Assembly (NCBI RefSeq): GCF_900142535.1
Contig: NZ_FRBE01000004.1
Coordinates: 124,001 to 188,000, forward strand
Length of the DNA: 64,000 nt
DNA from: Fibrobacter sp. UWEL
GTDB taxonomy: Bacteria > Fibrobacterota > Fibrobacteria > Fibrobacterales > Fibrobacteraceae
Direction: 5' to 3'
The notes under the pieces are model-generated. The model made no database searches. It had not been told where the DNA came from and worked only from the letters and a program-made list of their open reading frames with translations. Shown piece after piece: positions 18,842 through 27,461 of the stretch. Each line of letters begins with the position of its first letter. Position 1 is the stretch's first letter. The translations under genes were made by a program, and so were the position numbers.

Positions 18842-20449
18842 TTACCCGAAGGCTTTGCCTAGATTTTTAATGACATCGCTGGGGAGCATGGCGTATGCGC
18901 CCATCTGTTCGCGGGTAATGCGACCTGCTTTCTGATGGATCAGAGCGCCTAATACAGCTGCTTCGGGAGCGGGAACGCCTTGTGCCAGCAGGGCTACAAT
19001 AATGCCTGTCAGGACATCGCCGGAACCGCCCTTTGCAAGACCAGAATTGCGGGCGGGCACCACAAATACGCGGCCATCTGGCGTAGCGATGTACGTGGGG
19101 GAGCCTTTCAGCAGGATTACAAGGCCAAATTGTGCGGCCACCTGCTTTAAGTATTCCGGATAGTAGTTTTCACTAGAGGGTAGCGGCCCGAAGTTACGTT
19201 CCCATTCACGTTTGTGTGGGGTGATAATCACTTCCTTGTGGGAACTATCCATACAGAAGAAGGAGGAGCCGCAGGCGTTGATGGCGTCTGCGTCAATGAC
19301 CACAGGGAGATTAAGGCCCGAGAGGAAAATGCGGACGGCGTCCTGAGTCTCGGGATCTGTGCCAAGGCCTGGCCCGATGGCCACTGCGTGCTGGTGGCGG
19401 GCCACATCCTGCAGCTGCATGATGTGTGTCATGGACAGGTTGCAACTGTCGGAGGTTCCAAGCCCGCAAAAGACGGGTTCGGAAAGCTTTGTCTGCAGTA
19501 CCGGCAGGATGGCCTTGGGCGTTGCCAGCGTGACTAAGCCTGCGCCGCTCCGGAGGGTGGATTCCGTACACAGCGCGGCGGCGCCTGTCATATTGGAAGA
19601 GCCCGCGATAATCAACGCACAACCCTGAGAACGCTTTTCGCCTGCTTCATTACGGCTGGGCAGAAGCTGTTCAATCAAGCTTTCTTCTGCAAGGTACAGA
19701 CCCTGATCGTAGCGGCGGATTAAGTCTTCCTGATAGCTGAGCGGCGCAATAGTGACGTCGCCGAAACAGCGTGAACCTTCCTGAGTGTAGGGGTCCAGAC
19801 GGGGGAGGCCAAACAGCATTGTTTCTTTTGCTTTAATGCTGATCTCGCCCGTGTGGTGGTAAGAGGAATCGTATCCGGTGGGTGCGTCTGCGGCAAGGAC
19901 CGGAATGTTCCAGCCGTTGATGGTCTGGACGACTTGAGCGAAAGCCGGACGGAGTTCGCCGGAGGCGCCGTTACCCAGCATGCAGTCAACCACCAGTTTA
20001 AAGGTGGGGACAGCGGGAAGGCCGCCAGCTACACTGACCAGCGAGCCGCCGTTAGCCACCAGATCGTCATAGGCGAGCTTTGCCTCGTTCTTGAAAGTCT
20101 CTGCTTTTGCCAGGGAGTATACAACACAATGGACGCCGTTTTCCAGCAGCAACTTGGCCAGGACTAGACCGTCGCCGCCGTTGTTGCCCCCACCTACGAA
20201 GATGGCGACCGATGTTCCGTAAGTCTCTTGTGGCAACATCTGGCGGACTCTCTTATAAAGAGCGTCCCCTGCCTGAAGCATTAAGGCATATCCCGCGTCT
20301 ACGGGAGAGTTGCCCGGAGCGAAATCGCCTGCTCCGAACCCGTTGTTTCTGCTGTTGAAAGTCTTTGTGTCATTGTCCAGGGCGCGCATTCCTTCGGTAG
20401 AAAGGATGGGCCTGCAATTGTCCAAGGCGGACTGCCTAAAAACTCCCAT
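18842..20449 (-). CDS. nnr: Bifunctional NAD(P)H-hydrate epimerase / ADP-dependent dehydratase
   Basis: Protein of 535 residues repairing hydrated NAD(P)H. The N-terminal YjeF domain (about 1-220) carries VGGGNNGGDGLV and the DAPTGYDSS motif of the epimerase. The C-terminal ribokinase-like domain has GPGLGTDPETQ, VIDADAINAC, ITPHKREW and KGGSGDVLTGII, which bind ADP and form the catalytic Asp site of the dehydratase. Length and order match bacterial fused enzymes. The ATG at 20447-20449 has GGGGA upstream. It is downstream of the outer-membrane gene on the same strand (16-base gap), so the two are probably co-transcribed. Confidence 0.95.
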   Translation of the reverse strand: MGVFRQSALDNCRPILSTEGMRALDNDTKTFNSRNNGFGAGDFAPGNSPVDAGYALMLQAGDALYKRVRQMLPQETYGTSVAIFVGGGNNGGDGLVLAKLLLENGVHCVVYSLAKAETFKNEAKLAYDDLVANGGSLVSVAGGLPAVPTFKLVVDCMLGNGASGELRPAFAQVVQTINGWNIPVLAADAPTGYDSSYHHTGEISIKAKETMLFGLPRLDPYTQEGSRCFGDVTIAPLSYQEDLIRRYDQGLYLAEESLIEQLLPSRNEAGEKRSQGCALIIAGSSNMTGAAALCTESTLRSGAGLVTLATPKAILPVLQTKLSEPVFCGLGTSDSCNLSMTHIMQLQDVARHQHAVAIGPGLGTDPETQDAVRIFLSGLNLPVVIDADAINACGSSFFCMDSSHKEVIITPHKREWERNFGPLPSSENYYPEYLKQVAAQFGLVILLKGSPTYIATPDGRVFVVPARNSGLAKGGSGDVLTGIIVALLAQGVPAPEAAVLGALIHQKAGRITREQMGAYAMLPSDVIKNLGKAFG

Positions 20450-20465
20450 GGTGTCCCCGTTTATC

Positions 20466-21149
20466 TTAGATAAACCAGTAGCTGATGCCGAACTTGAATT
20501 TCAGGTTCTTGGCGCCGGACATGTCGATGGAGGACCAGCCGGTAGTCTTGCTGGGATCCTTGTCGAAGTTGTCATCCCACATGTAATCTACATCGGGGAA
20601 CAGCTCGGTCATGCCCATGTAAATGCGGAGGTCCACAAACAGGCCTGCGGCAACTTTGACGCCTGCGCCCACGGCCACGCCGAATTCAAAGAAGGCCTGG
20701 TCAAAATCTTCGGAAATTTCCATACCGATGGCTTCTGCTTTATTTTTGTTGGAGAGGTTCAGTCCCAGCTGGGGGCCGAAGGTTCCGTAGAAGCGCTCTG
20801 CCACAACGCCGCGCAACATCAGGGGTATTTCCAGATCCATGCGGGTGTAACGGCGGGTGGTGTTAATGTACTTGTGTTCGGTCTTGATGTAGGCGAAGTT
20901 TAATTCCGGAGCAAAGTAGAAGTTGTTTGTCAGCTCTACGCTGAGCATAAGGCCTGCATCAAAGCCCATGCCGGAGGGGCTGCCGTCCACGTCGTCCTGC
21001 TCGTCATCCATGCCGTAAATCATGCCGTAGTCGAATGCGACCTTTGCGCCTACACCCACGGTGGCTTTCTTTGCTGCGGGGGCTTCGTCTTGTGCGAATG
21101 CGGCTGCGGTCAGTGCGATGGAAAGAATAAGGGCGGAAAGCTTCCTCAT
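20466..21149 (-). CDS. Outer-membrane beta-barrel protein, PorT/OmpW-like size
   Basis: Protein of 227 residues with a classical signal peptide (MRKLSALILSIALTAAAFA, cleavage before QDE). The rest is an alternating pattern of strands ending in ISYWFI, an aromatic C-terminus typical of barrel insertion signals, with AFDYGMIYG and FYGTFGPQLGLN strands. It fits the generic outer-membrane beta-barrel families with eight strands. Function is unknown. It is the first gene of a probable two-gene unit with nnr. Confidence 0.75.
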   Translation of the reverse strand: MRKLSALILSIALTAAAFAQDEAPAAKKATVGVGAKVAFDYGMIYGMDDEQDDVDGSPSGMGFDAGLMLSVELTNNFYFAPELNFAYIKTEHKYINTTRRYTRMDLEIPLMLRGVVAERFYGTFGPQLGLNLSNKNKAEAIGMEISEDFDQAFFEFGVAVGAGVKVAAGLFVDLRIYMGMTELFPDVDYMWDDNFDKDPSKTTGWSSIDMSGAKNLKFKFGISYWFI

Positions 21150-21319
21150 GGGATCTCCTAAAAATGCCTGTTATAATCGTTTTACGTAAGTTAAATGTAG
21201 CAAAGGATGGGGCTTCTGGCTATAATCCGCAAGGATTATGGGGTTCCGCCGACGGCAGAAATACGGGAAAATCTTAGAAAAGTTATCCAAGACTAAAATT
21301 TTTAACCTTTTCTAACATA

Positions 21320-21366
21320 TTAGCCTTGACTAATTAGTTTTGGCTTACTAAATTTACCTCGGCTAA
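21320..21366. promoter_or_regulatory. Operator-like TTAG-N6-CTAA boxes upstream of the Feo operon
   Basis: The first box, TTAGCCTTGACTAA (21320-21333), is a TTAG-N6-CTAA inverted repeat. Two degenerate relatives follow at 21334-21347 and 21353-21366, the last ending 15 bases before the regulator's ATG. The same box occurs before four other units of the iron island. The form recalls half-sites of DtxR/IdeR operators; binding by the DtxR-type protein encoded next door is inferred. Confidence 0.55.
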
Positions 21367-21381
21367 CAAAAAAGAGGTAAC

Positions 21382-21813
21382 ATGGAAAACGAAAACACTA
21401 AACTCACGCAGAGTCTGGAAGATTATCTGGAAATGGTGCACATGCTTAAGATGGCTCATGGCATTGCCCGCGTCAAGGATATTGCTGCAGCTCTGTCTGT
21501 TAAGATGCCTTCTGTGGCAAAGGCCATTCTTGAACTGAAGAAGCTGGGCCTGGTCACTCAGGAACCTTATAGTGGCGTGGAATTGACGGAAGCGGGGGAG
21601 AAGGCTGCGGCCGATGTCCTGAATCGCCATATTCTACTGAAAGGATTTTTAATTCGTCTCGGCGTCTCCGAAGCTATTGCTGATAAGGACGCCTGCTGCA
21701 TGGAACACATCCTGTCGGCGGAGACTCTGTCTAAAATCGAAGACTTCATGAAGCCTTCCAATATCACTGTGACCGCAAGCCTTAAGAAGCCCAAGGTTGC
21801 AAGGAGTAAGTAA
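21382..21813 (+). CDS. DtxR-family iron-dependent repressor
   Basis: Protein of 143 residues: winged helix (about 10-65, SLEDYLEMVH then VKDIAAALSVKMPSVAKAILELKKLGLV) and the dimerisation/metal domain (about 70-125). Visible ligands are D14, E17, H83 and the motif C105-x-x-E108-H109. A cysteine at this place corresponds to Cys102 of DtxR rather than to the glutamate of MntR, which points to iron. There is no C-terminal SH3-like domain, as in MntR-size family members. Its stop overlaps the feoA start (TAATG), so it is encoded in the feo operon and probably controls it through the boxes at 21320-21366. Confidence 0.85.
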   Translation: MENENTKLTQSLEDYLEMVHMLKMAHGIARVKDIAAALSVKMPSVAKAILELKKLGLVTQEPYSGVELTEAGEKAAADVLNRHILLKGFLIRLGVSEAIADKDACCMEHILSAETLSKIEDFMKPSNITVTASLKKPKVARSK

Positions 21814-22097
21814 TGAGCTGTAATTGCGGCTGCGGTTCTCCCAAGTCCACCAAGAAGTGGAATGCGGATCCGAAATTCTCTGAACTGAAGAAGGGCGACA
21901 AGGTGGAAATCGTCGGCTATAACGAAGGTGATTCCCGTTATAAGTCCAAGCTCCTTTCCATGGGCCTTGTCCGCGGCGTCACTCTTGAAGTGATGCAGAT
22001 TGCTCCTCTGGGTGATCCCATCGAAGTGAGTGTGTTGAGCTACCGCCTTTCTTTGCGTCGTGAAGAAGGCAATGTATTGAATCTGAAGAGAGTTTAA
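21813..22097 (+). CDS. feoA: Ferrous iron transport protein A
   Basis: Protein of 94 residues. A cysteine-rich N-terminal tail (SCNCGCGSPKS) of about 18 residues precedes an SH3-like FeoA domain: LKKGDKVEIVGY, KLLSMGLVRGVTLEVMQIAPLGDPIEV and the closing LSLRREEGNVLNL. FeoA is a small cytosolic partner of FeoB. The Cys cluster at the front is an extra that could bind metal or a cluster. It starts inside the stop codon of the DtxR-type gene and ends 14 bases before feoB. Confidence 0.95.
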   Translation: MSCNCGCGSPKSTKKWNADPKFSELKKGDKVEIVGYNEGDSRYKSKLLSMGLVRGVTLEVMQIAPLGDPIEVSVLSYRLSLRREEGNVLNLKRV

Positions 22098-22111
22098 GAG
22101 AAGAGTATTCC

Positions 22112-24862
22112 ATGTCACCGAAACCGTTTACAATTGCAATTGCAGGTAACCCCAACTGCGGTAAGACTGCTTTATTCAACGCCCTTACGGGCTCCCGCCA
22201 GAGTGTGGGCAACTGGCCCGGCGTTACCGTCGAAAAGAAAGAAGGCTTTTTCGATCTGGGCGCCCGCCACATCCGTGTGGTGGACCTTCCGGGTACTTAC
22301 GCCATCTTCGCCAACTCCGAAGATGAACGTGCTGCTGTTGACTTCCTCCTGACTCGGGAAGCCGACCTGATTGTAAACATCATGGACGCCACCAACATCG
22401 AACGCAATATGTTCCTGACTTCCCAGCTGGTGGATATGCGCCAGCCCATGGTGATTGCGGTGAACATGATGGATATTGCCGAAAAGCGCGGCCTCCATAT
22501 TGATCTTGAAGCTTTGTCCAAACGTTTTGGCGTACCCGCCATCCCTCTCTCTGCGGTGAGCGAAAAGAGCGTTACCAATTTCATTAGCCAGATGGCCCAT
22601 GTTATCTCTAGCCAAATTGCCATCCCCACTGAATTCACCTATGGTGAAAAGGTGGAAAACATGGTGAAGGAATTGGAACCTCAAGTAGCTCCCGTAGCAG
22701 AGATGTTGGACGCAAGCCCCCGTTGGGTTTCCCTCATGTACTTGGGTCACAGCGGCTGCTATGCCGATAAGTTTGCTGCTGCAGGCGTTAAGCTGGACAA
22801 GGCTACTGTTACTGCAAAGCTTGGTGAAGAATCTGAATTCGTTATGGCTGATGCCCGCTACAGTATGGCCCATGAAATCGCTGGCGAAGTGATTGTTGGC
22901 GATCGAACCAAGAAGACCAATTCCGACAAGTTCGATTCCATTTTGCTGAACCGTTGGCTGGCTCTGCCTATCTTCCTGTTGGTCATGTATCTGGTATTCT
23001 GGATTGCGGTGACTATCGGTAGCGCCTTCATTGACTTCTTCGATATTACCTTCGGTGCAATCTTTGTAGATGGCCTTGGTTACCTGCTGGGTGACGTCAT
23101 TGGCGCTCCTGCTTGGGTGACTGCAATTCTCGCTGACGGTGTGGGTGCCGGTATCCAGACGGTGTCTACCTTCATCCCGGTCATCTTCTTCATGTTCCTG
23201 TGCCTTACCTTCCTGGAAGACTCTGGCTACATGGCTCGCGCTGCCTTCGTGGCGGACCGCTTTATGCGATTCCTGGGGTTGCCTGGTCGGGCATTCGTCC
23301 CCATGATGGTGGGCTTTGGTTGTGGCGTTCCCGGCATTATGGGCTCCCGCGTTCTTGAAAGTAAGCGTGAGCGCTTCCTCACTATATTCCTTGTACCTTT
23401 CATGAGCTGTGGCGCCCGCTTGCCGGTGTACGCACTGTTTGCTGCAGCCTTCTTTGGTAAGCAGGCTGGAACCATTGTGTTCCTGCTGTACCTGGTGGGT
23501 ATTGTATTTGCTATCGTGTACGGTTTGTTCCTGAAGAAGTCCCTCTTTATGGGTCAATCCAGCAACTTTGTGATGGAACTTCCCAATTATCATCTGCCCA
23601 AGTTTAAGTCCCTGATGATCCATTCCTGGCTCAAGCTGAAGGACTACGTGCTTCGCGCTGGTAAGGTGATTACTATTGCTGTGGCTGTTCTTGGCTTCCT
23701 CAATGCCTTTGGCTATGTGGATGGCAAGTTTACCGCCGGCAACGCAGATTCCGAAAACAGCCTGCTCTCCTCTGTAGGCAAGACTATTACCCCGGTGTTC
23801 GAACCCTTTGGTGTTGAAGAAGACAACTGGCCTGCATCCGTTTCCCTCTTTACCGGCTTGCTGGCCAAGGAAGCTGTCATCGGTACCATGAATTCCCTCT
23901 ACGCCATGGCCCCGAAGGATGAAGCCGCTGGTGTAGAAGTAGGACCTAAGGCAGAACCCGCCTCCGCTGTCATTCCGAGCGATTCCTCTAACGTCATTCT
24001 GAACGAAGGCGTAGCCGCAGTCGAAGAATCCAGTGCGGAACCCGCTCCAGTTGACTCGACTGTCATTCCGAGCGAAGGCGTAGCCGCAGTCGAGGAATCT
24101 ACTGAAGCCTCCGCGGAACAGCCTGCCGAAGCACCTGCAGAAGAAAATCCTCTTATCGCCGGCGTCGATGAATGCCCTGCAGAAGAAGAGGAAGAAGGTG
24201 CTCCGGATATCAAGGGTGCGTTCATTGAAGCCTTCCAGTCTATTCCTGCAAACCTGAGCGAAGTGGTTGGATCTCTTACCGATATTCTGGGTACCTCTGG
24301 CGAATTGGAAGGTCAGGCTGCCGCAGAACTGAAGAAGGAAACTCTGGACAAGATTCAGGAATCCAAGACCTTGACTTGTGAAGAATATGCCGCCATCGAA
24401 ACCTTCGGTGAAGAGGAAGGCGACGAAAAGACTCGCGAAGAAGTATTTGCAAAGCTTGCTGCCGCCGGTGTAGAACTGAGTGAAGATGAAATGGGTGCCC
24501 TTGAAGAAGGCGACCTGAGCGAAACCGCAGATATCTACGCAAACCTCCGCTCTTACTTCCATAACGGCGGTCACGATGGATTCAACTGGCAGGTGTTTGC
24601 ATTCCTGGTGTTCATCCTGCTGTACGTGCCTTGCCTGGCTGCCATGGGCGTTGTGGTTCGTGAAATCGGCCTGGGTCTCGGTATCCTCATGGCAACGGTT
24701 CAAACCATCATCGCTTGGTCTGTAGCGGTACTCCTCTATCAGATTCCTGTAGGTGGCGATACTAAGTGGTCTGTAATCGCTGTGATCGTCTTGATTGGAA
24801 CTGGAATCTTCCTGAAGTTCTTTGGCATCAAGGCAAACAAGCAAAAGAGATTTGAGGACTGA
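22112..24862 (+). CDS. feoB: Ferrous iron transporter FeoB with a long variable loop
   Basis: Protein of 916 residues, longer than the usual 600-800. It has an N-terminal G domain (GNPNCGKT, DLPGTYA, NMMD), a helical GDI-like region, then the membrane part with two Gate motifs (GCGVPGIMGSR and AKEAVIGTMNSLY). Between Gate 2 (about residue 590) and the next membrane helix (about 828) lies a loop of roughly 235 residues that is Glu/Ala/Pro-rich; in E. coli the same loop is much shorter. Its first part (about 620-665) is encoded by a dispersed intergenic repeat read in frame (VIPSEGVAAVEES and relatives). It imports Fe2+ at the inner membrane. It is the last gene of the operon; a hairpin follows. 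Confidence 0.95.
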   Translation: MSPKPFTIAIAGNPNCGKTALFNALTGSRQSVGNWPGVTVEKKEGFFDLGARHIRVVDLPGTYAIFANSEDERAAVDFLLTREADLIVNIMDATNIERNMFLTSQLVDMRQPMVIAVNMMDIAEKRGLHIDLEALSKRFGVPAIPLSAVSEKSVTNFISQMAHVISSQIAIPTEFTYGEKVENMVKELEPQVAPVAEMLDASPRWVSLMYLGHSGCYADKFAAAGVKLDKATVTAKLGEESEFVMADARYSMAHEIAGEVIVGDRTKKTNSDKFDSILLNRWLALPIFLLVMYLVFWIAVTIGSAFIDFFDITFGAIFVDGLGYLLGDVIGAPAWVTAILADGVGAGIQTVSTFIPVIFFMFLCLTFLEDSGYMARAAFVADRFMRFLGLPGRAFVPMMVGFGCGVPGIMGSRVLESKRERFLTIFLVPFMSCGARLPVYALFAAAFFGKQAGTIVFLLYLVGIVFAIVYGLFLKKSLFMGQSSNFVMELPNYHLPKFKSLMIHSWLKLKDYVLRAGKVITIAVAVLGFLNAFGYVDGKFTAGNADSENSLLSSVGKTITPVFEPFGVEEDNWPASVSLFTGLLAKEAVIGTMNSLYAMAPKDEAAGVEVGPKAEPASAVIPSDSSNVILNEGVAAVEESSAEPAPVDSTVIPSEGVAAVEESTEASAEQPAEAPAEENPLIAGVDECPAEEEEEGAPDIKGAFIEAFQSIPANLSEVVGSLTDILGTSGELEGQAAAELKKETLDKIQESKTLTCEEYAAIETFGEEEGDEKTREEVFAKLAAAGVELSEDEMGALEEGDLSETADIYANLRSYFHNGGHDGFNWQVFAFLVFILLYVPCLAAMGVVVREIGLGLGILMATVQTIIAWSVAVLLYQIPVGGDTKWSVIAVIVLIGTGIFLKFFGIKANKQKRFED
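23968..24100 (+). repeat. Dispersed GTCATTCY-type repeat translated inside feoB
   Basis: Two near-full copies (23991-24031 and 24061-24100) and one truncated copy (23968-23987) of the sequence type GTCATTCYGAGCGAAGG..GAATCT found between genes elsewhere in this window (for example 55352-55378). Here they are in frame in feoB and code for V-I-x-x-EGVAAVEES. Confidence 0.7.
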
Positions 24863-24881
24863 TCTTTCTTAAGTCAAAAAC

Positions 24882-24929
24882 GTAAATCGGGGCCGTTGGA
24901 ACGTGTCTCCACCAACGGCCCTAATTTAC
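24882..24929. terminator. Long hairpin after feoB
   Basis: A stem of GTAAAT and GGGCCGTTGG pairing with CCAACGGCCC and ATTTAC spans 48 bases, 20 bases after the feoB stop. It lacks a clear T run, so termination is probable but not certain. Confidence 0.5.
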
Positions 24930-24939
24930 AAACTGCGAG

Positions 24940-24953
24940 TTAGCTAACTCTAA
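24940..24953. promoter_or_regulatory. TTAG-N6-CTAA box upstream of the porin gene
   Basis: TTAGCTAACTCTAA fits the box seen before feoA/B, embedded in the perfect palindrome GAGTTAGCTAACTC (24937-24950), with a further TAAC-AAA-GTTA behind it. Confidence 0.55.
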
Positions 24954-24988
24954 CAAAGTTAAATCTATCTAAAAATATTGTTAAAAAA

Positions 24989-25030
24989 GATCCTTCGGCT
25001 TCGCACCTTCGGTGCTTCGCTCAGGATGAC
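24989..25030. repeat. Dispersed intergenic repeat (GATCCTTCG...AGGATGAC type)
   Basis: One copy of the repeat family also seen at 54152-54194 and 54209-54250. It contains the hairpin GCACCTTCGGTGC and ends in TCAGGATGAC. It lies 27 bases before the porin start codon. Confidence 0.7.
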
Positions 25031-25057
25031 GTTTAAACAAAAAAAGGAAAAATAAAA

Positions 25058-26182
25058 ATGAAAAAGAAATATGTATTTGGTTTGATGATGGTGTCCCTTT
25101 TGTCTGCAGGCGCAATGGCTGAAGAAGCTCCCGCTGCTGCAGAATCTAAGGGTCCGGAAGTCGCCTTCTCTGGTGAAGTTGAATTTGACGCCTATACTGG
25201 CGACTTGTTCAGCGATGGCGCCAAGACTCATAGCTACGCCTCCACTTTTGATTTCAATGTGGGTGTGAAGTTTAATGACCAGTGGTCCGCAGAAGTTCAG
25301 CTGGAAGCTGATGGCGAAACTACTGATCCCGCTGCAGTATACAATGGCGCATTCATTCAGTATACTAAAAGCGAAAACTTTGTTGTTAAGGCTGGCGACC
25401 TGACTTTCTCTGAAGGCGCTTTCCTGAACTACTATGGTTATGACGATCCTGCCGACAATGCTGCAGGTATGGCTGAACACGATATTCGAGGAGTTGAAGT
25501 TGACTTTAACGGCTTTATTTTTGGCCTCGGTTTTGGTCGGGGTGACAACGACAATCAAGTATGCGTTGAAGAAGATGGTGAAGAAACATGCGTAGGCGTT
25601 GCCTATGATGCTCACCTGGCTTATGAACTGGGCTTGGGTGAACACACCCTGCGTCCCTATGTGGATTATAAGTCCTACCAGGAACCGAAACACAACGAAC
25701 TTCACGCTGGCTTGGATGCAAACCTGAAGTTTGGTGGCTTTGGTCTTCACGCTGTTTATGGCCTCCATGCGGATGCCCTTGGCGAAGACGAACCGGGTGC
25801 AACTCACGCCTTCTTGCTGGAACCTTCTTTCGAAGTAGGTGGCTTTAATATTAAGGCAACCGTTTTCTACGCTCTGTTTGACGAAGACGCCCCCATTGAT
25901 CACGGCGAAGAAATTCCTGAATACATGCTTGCCTATGTGGAACCTAGCCTGAACTTGGTTGGATCTCTGACTCTTGGCATCCCTCTGGAATATCATACCA
26001 ACTCCACGGATGAAAACACCGATCTGGAATCTTTCGCAGCAGGTGCTCGCCTGTACTTTGCTCCGGTGGAAGGCCTTGAAATGACCGGCTTTGCCATGTT
26101 CAACGTACCTCTGGGCGATGATTACGGCGACGATGATGACGTAAGCCTCACTCTGGGTGTGGAAACCGTCTTCTCCTTCTAA
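25058..26182 (+). CDS. Outer-membrane porin-like beta-barrel, iron island
   Basis: Protein of 374 residues with signal peptide ending at AMA-EEAP. The mature part is a chain of amphipathic strands (FSGEVEFDAYTGDLF, WSAEVQLEAD, FGLHAVYGLH) and ends in VETVFSF with a C-terminal Phe, the usual barrel signature. It is very acidic, with patches such as EDGEE and YGDDDDV. It sits just after feoB with its own TTAG-N6-CTAA box, so iron-controlled expression and a role in divalent cation passage across the outer membrane are plausible but inferred. Confidence 0.75.
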   Translation: MKKKYVFGLMMVSLLSAGAMAEEAPAAAESKGPEVAFSGEVEFDAYTGDLFSDGAKTHSYASTFDFNVGVKFNDQWSAEVQLEADGETTDPAAVYNGAFIQYTKSENFVVKAGDLTFSEGAFLNYYGYDDPADNAAGMAEHDIRGVEVDFNGFIFGLGFGRGDNDNQVCVEEDGEETCVGVAYDAHLAYELGLGEHTLRPYVDYKSYQEPKHNELHAGLDANLKFGGFGLHAVYGLHADALGEDEPGATHAFLLEPSFEVGGFNIKATVFYALFDEDAPIDHGEEIPEYMLAYVEPSLNLVGSLTLGIPLEYHTNSTDENTDLESFAAGARLYFAPVEGLEMTGFAMFNVPLGDDYGDDDDVSLTLGVETVFSF

Positions 26183-26203
26183 AGAAACTCATAGAATGCC
26201 ATA

Positions 26204-26281
26204 AAACCTCCACCAGCTTTCAACGTTACCTCAGAAAAAAGCTGGATGGGTTTCCCGCCCCGGTTGTGTCCCGCGGGCGGG
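26204..26281 (+). terminator. Two hairpins after the porin gene
   Basis: The first pairs CCAGCTTT with AAAGCTGG across 26211-26245 with outer AAACC/GGTTT pairing to 26252. The second pairs CCCGCC with GGCGGG (26254-26281). Neither has a long T run. Confidence 0.4.
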
Positions 26282-26304
26282 ATATATTTGGCAAAAAACA
26301 AAAG

Positions 26305-26318
26305 TTAGACTAGACTAA
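26305..26318. promoter_or_regulatory. TTAG-N6-CTAA box upstream of the DUF3793 gene
   Basis: TTAGACTAGACTAA lies 3 bases before the ATG at 26321. So close to the start codon, repressor binding would block transcription of the leader, or the transcript is nearly leaderless. Confidence 0.5.
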
Positions 26319-26320
26319 TT

Positions 26321-26881
26321 ATGGCAAAAATGTTTGATTCCTGTCTTGTTCGGCAATGCGCTCCCACCCTTGCTGGGCTGAAGCTTGGTAATCTATTTTG
26401 CATGGACGCTGTGGATGGTCTTTTGCTTTGCAGGATCATGTCTCGATGGAATGAGATTTTGAATCCGCGAGGTGTGTATGCTCGTATTTTAGCGGAAAAG
26501 AAGGGGCGTTATTATATCTACGTCTTTCGAAATAGCCTGCTCTGCCATCTTTGCGAATCTAGCGAAGTACGTTCTTTCTTGAATGGCTTCGGGTATGATC
26601 GTTTTGATGTGGAGTCGCTGCTGAAATGCTTTCAGACCCGTATGGCGAAATCCGTTTGCTTTCCTCACGAGGTGGGCGTTTTTCTCGGGTACCCGCTGGA
26701 AGATGTCCGTGATTTTATCGTGTACGGCGGTAAGAATTACAAGCAGATTGGCTGCTGGAAAGTCTATAACGATGTTCAGAATTCTATGCACATTTTTGAA
26801 GTCTACAAAAAATGCAATAAGGATTTGTGGAATCGTTTCGAGCAGGGAATGCCCCTGGATCTCTTGACCGTTGCAAGTTAA
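26321..26881 (+). CDS. DUF3793 family protein
   Basis: Protein of 186 residues matching the DUF3793 pattern: an RNSLLCHL strand, then CFPHEVGVFLGYPLEDVRDFI, GKNYKQIGCWKVYNDVQNSMHIFEVYKKC near the end. The biochemical role is unknown; members often sit beside flavodoxin and Feo genes in anaerobes, and that context is repeated here. It has a TTAG-N6-CTAA box immediately upstream and a flavodoxin gene downstream. No ribosome site is evident. Confidence 0.8.
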   Translation: MAKMFDSCLVRQCAPTLAGLKLGNLFCMDAVDGLLLCRIMSRWNEILNPRGVYARILAEKKGRYYIYVFRNSLLCHLCESSEVRSFLNGFGYDRFDVESLLKCFQTRMAKSVCFPHEVGVFLGYPLEDVRDFIVYGGKNYKQIGCWKVYNDVQNSMHIFEVYKKCNKDLWNRFEQGMPLDLLTVAS

Positions 26882-26886
26882 CACAA

Positions 26887-26955
26887 CGTCATCCTCGACT
26901 TGATCGAGGATCTAGCAGTAAGAACGTTTAGATCCCCGATTGAATCGGGGATGAC
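26887..26955. repeat. Pair of short palindromic dispersed repeats
   Basis: Two hairpins in one gap: CGTCATCCTCGACTTGATCG-type (26887-26912) and GATCCCCGATTGAATCGGGG-type (26931-26950, continuing to ATGAC at 26955). They belong to the same GTCATYC...ATGAC family as the copies near 54 kb, 58 kb and 60 kb. Confidence 0.65.
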
Positions 26956-26975
26956 ATTAATAAGGAAAAATAAAA

Positions 26976-27404
26976 ATGAGTAAAATCGCAATTGTTTACT
27001 GGACTGGAACTGGAAACACAGAAATCATGGCAAATGAAATTGCCGCAGGTGCCCGCGCAGCTGGTGCAGATGTTTCCGTATTCCTCACTTCTGGATTCAC
27101 TGTCAGTGATGCTGCTGAATTCGACAAGTTTGCCTTGGGTTGCCCCGCCATGGGCGCAGAAGAACTGGAAGATTCTGAATTCCTGCCGCTGTACGTGAAG
27201 ATGAAGCCTGTTCTTGCTGGTAAGAAGGCTGTTCTTTTCGGTTCTTACGGCTGGGGCGGCGGCGAATATATGAACGGCTGGAAGGAAGATGCAACTGGAG
27301 CTGGTTTGGTTCTGGTGGATGATCCGCTGGCTCTTGAAAATGCACCTGATGATGATGGAAAAAATAAGTGCCAGGAATTGGGCAAGGTACTGGCTCTGGC
27401 GTGA
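26976..27404 (+). CDS. Short-chain flavodoxin
   Basis: Protein of 142 residues with the FMN phosphate loop TGTGNT (10-15), a second loop GSYGWGGGEYM and the length of short-chain flavodoxins. It transfers electrons in the cytosol and commonly replaces ferredoxin when iron is scarce, which fits its place in the iron island. AAGGA lies upstream of the ATG. A membrane transporter gene follows after 57 bases. Confidence 0.92.
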   Translation: MSKIAIVYWTGTGNTEIMANEIAAGARAAGADVSVFLTSGFTVSDAAEFDKFALGCPAMGAEELEDSEFLPLYVKMKPVLAGKKAVLFGSYGWGGGEYMNGWKEDATGAGLVLVDDPLALENAPDDDGKNKCQELGKVLALA

Positions 27405-27461
27405 CAAAAAAAGAAAAATGCTATAGCGAACCTCGATCGGAAACGATTTGAGGAGGGAAAT

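Noticed and set aside
22172-24844. Open frame of 890 codons antisense to feoB
   Set aside because: It is a by-product of codon use in feoB. The translation is rich in His, Gln and Arg with no domain, and feoB is unambiguous. The same applies to long antisense frames over 39605-41047, 48467-50452 and 55418-57490.
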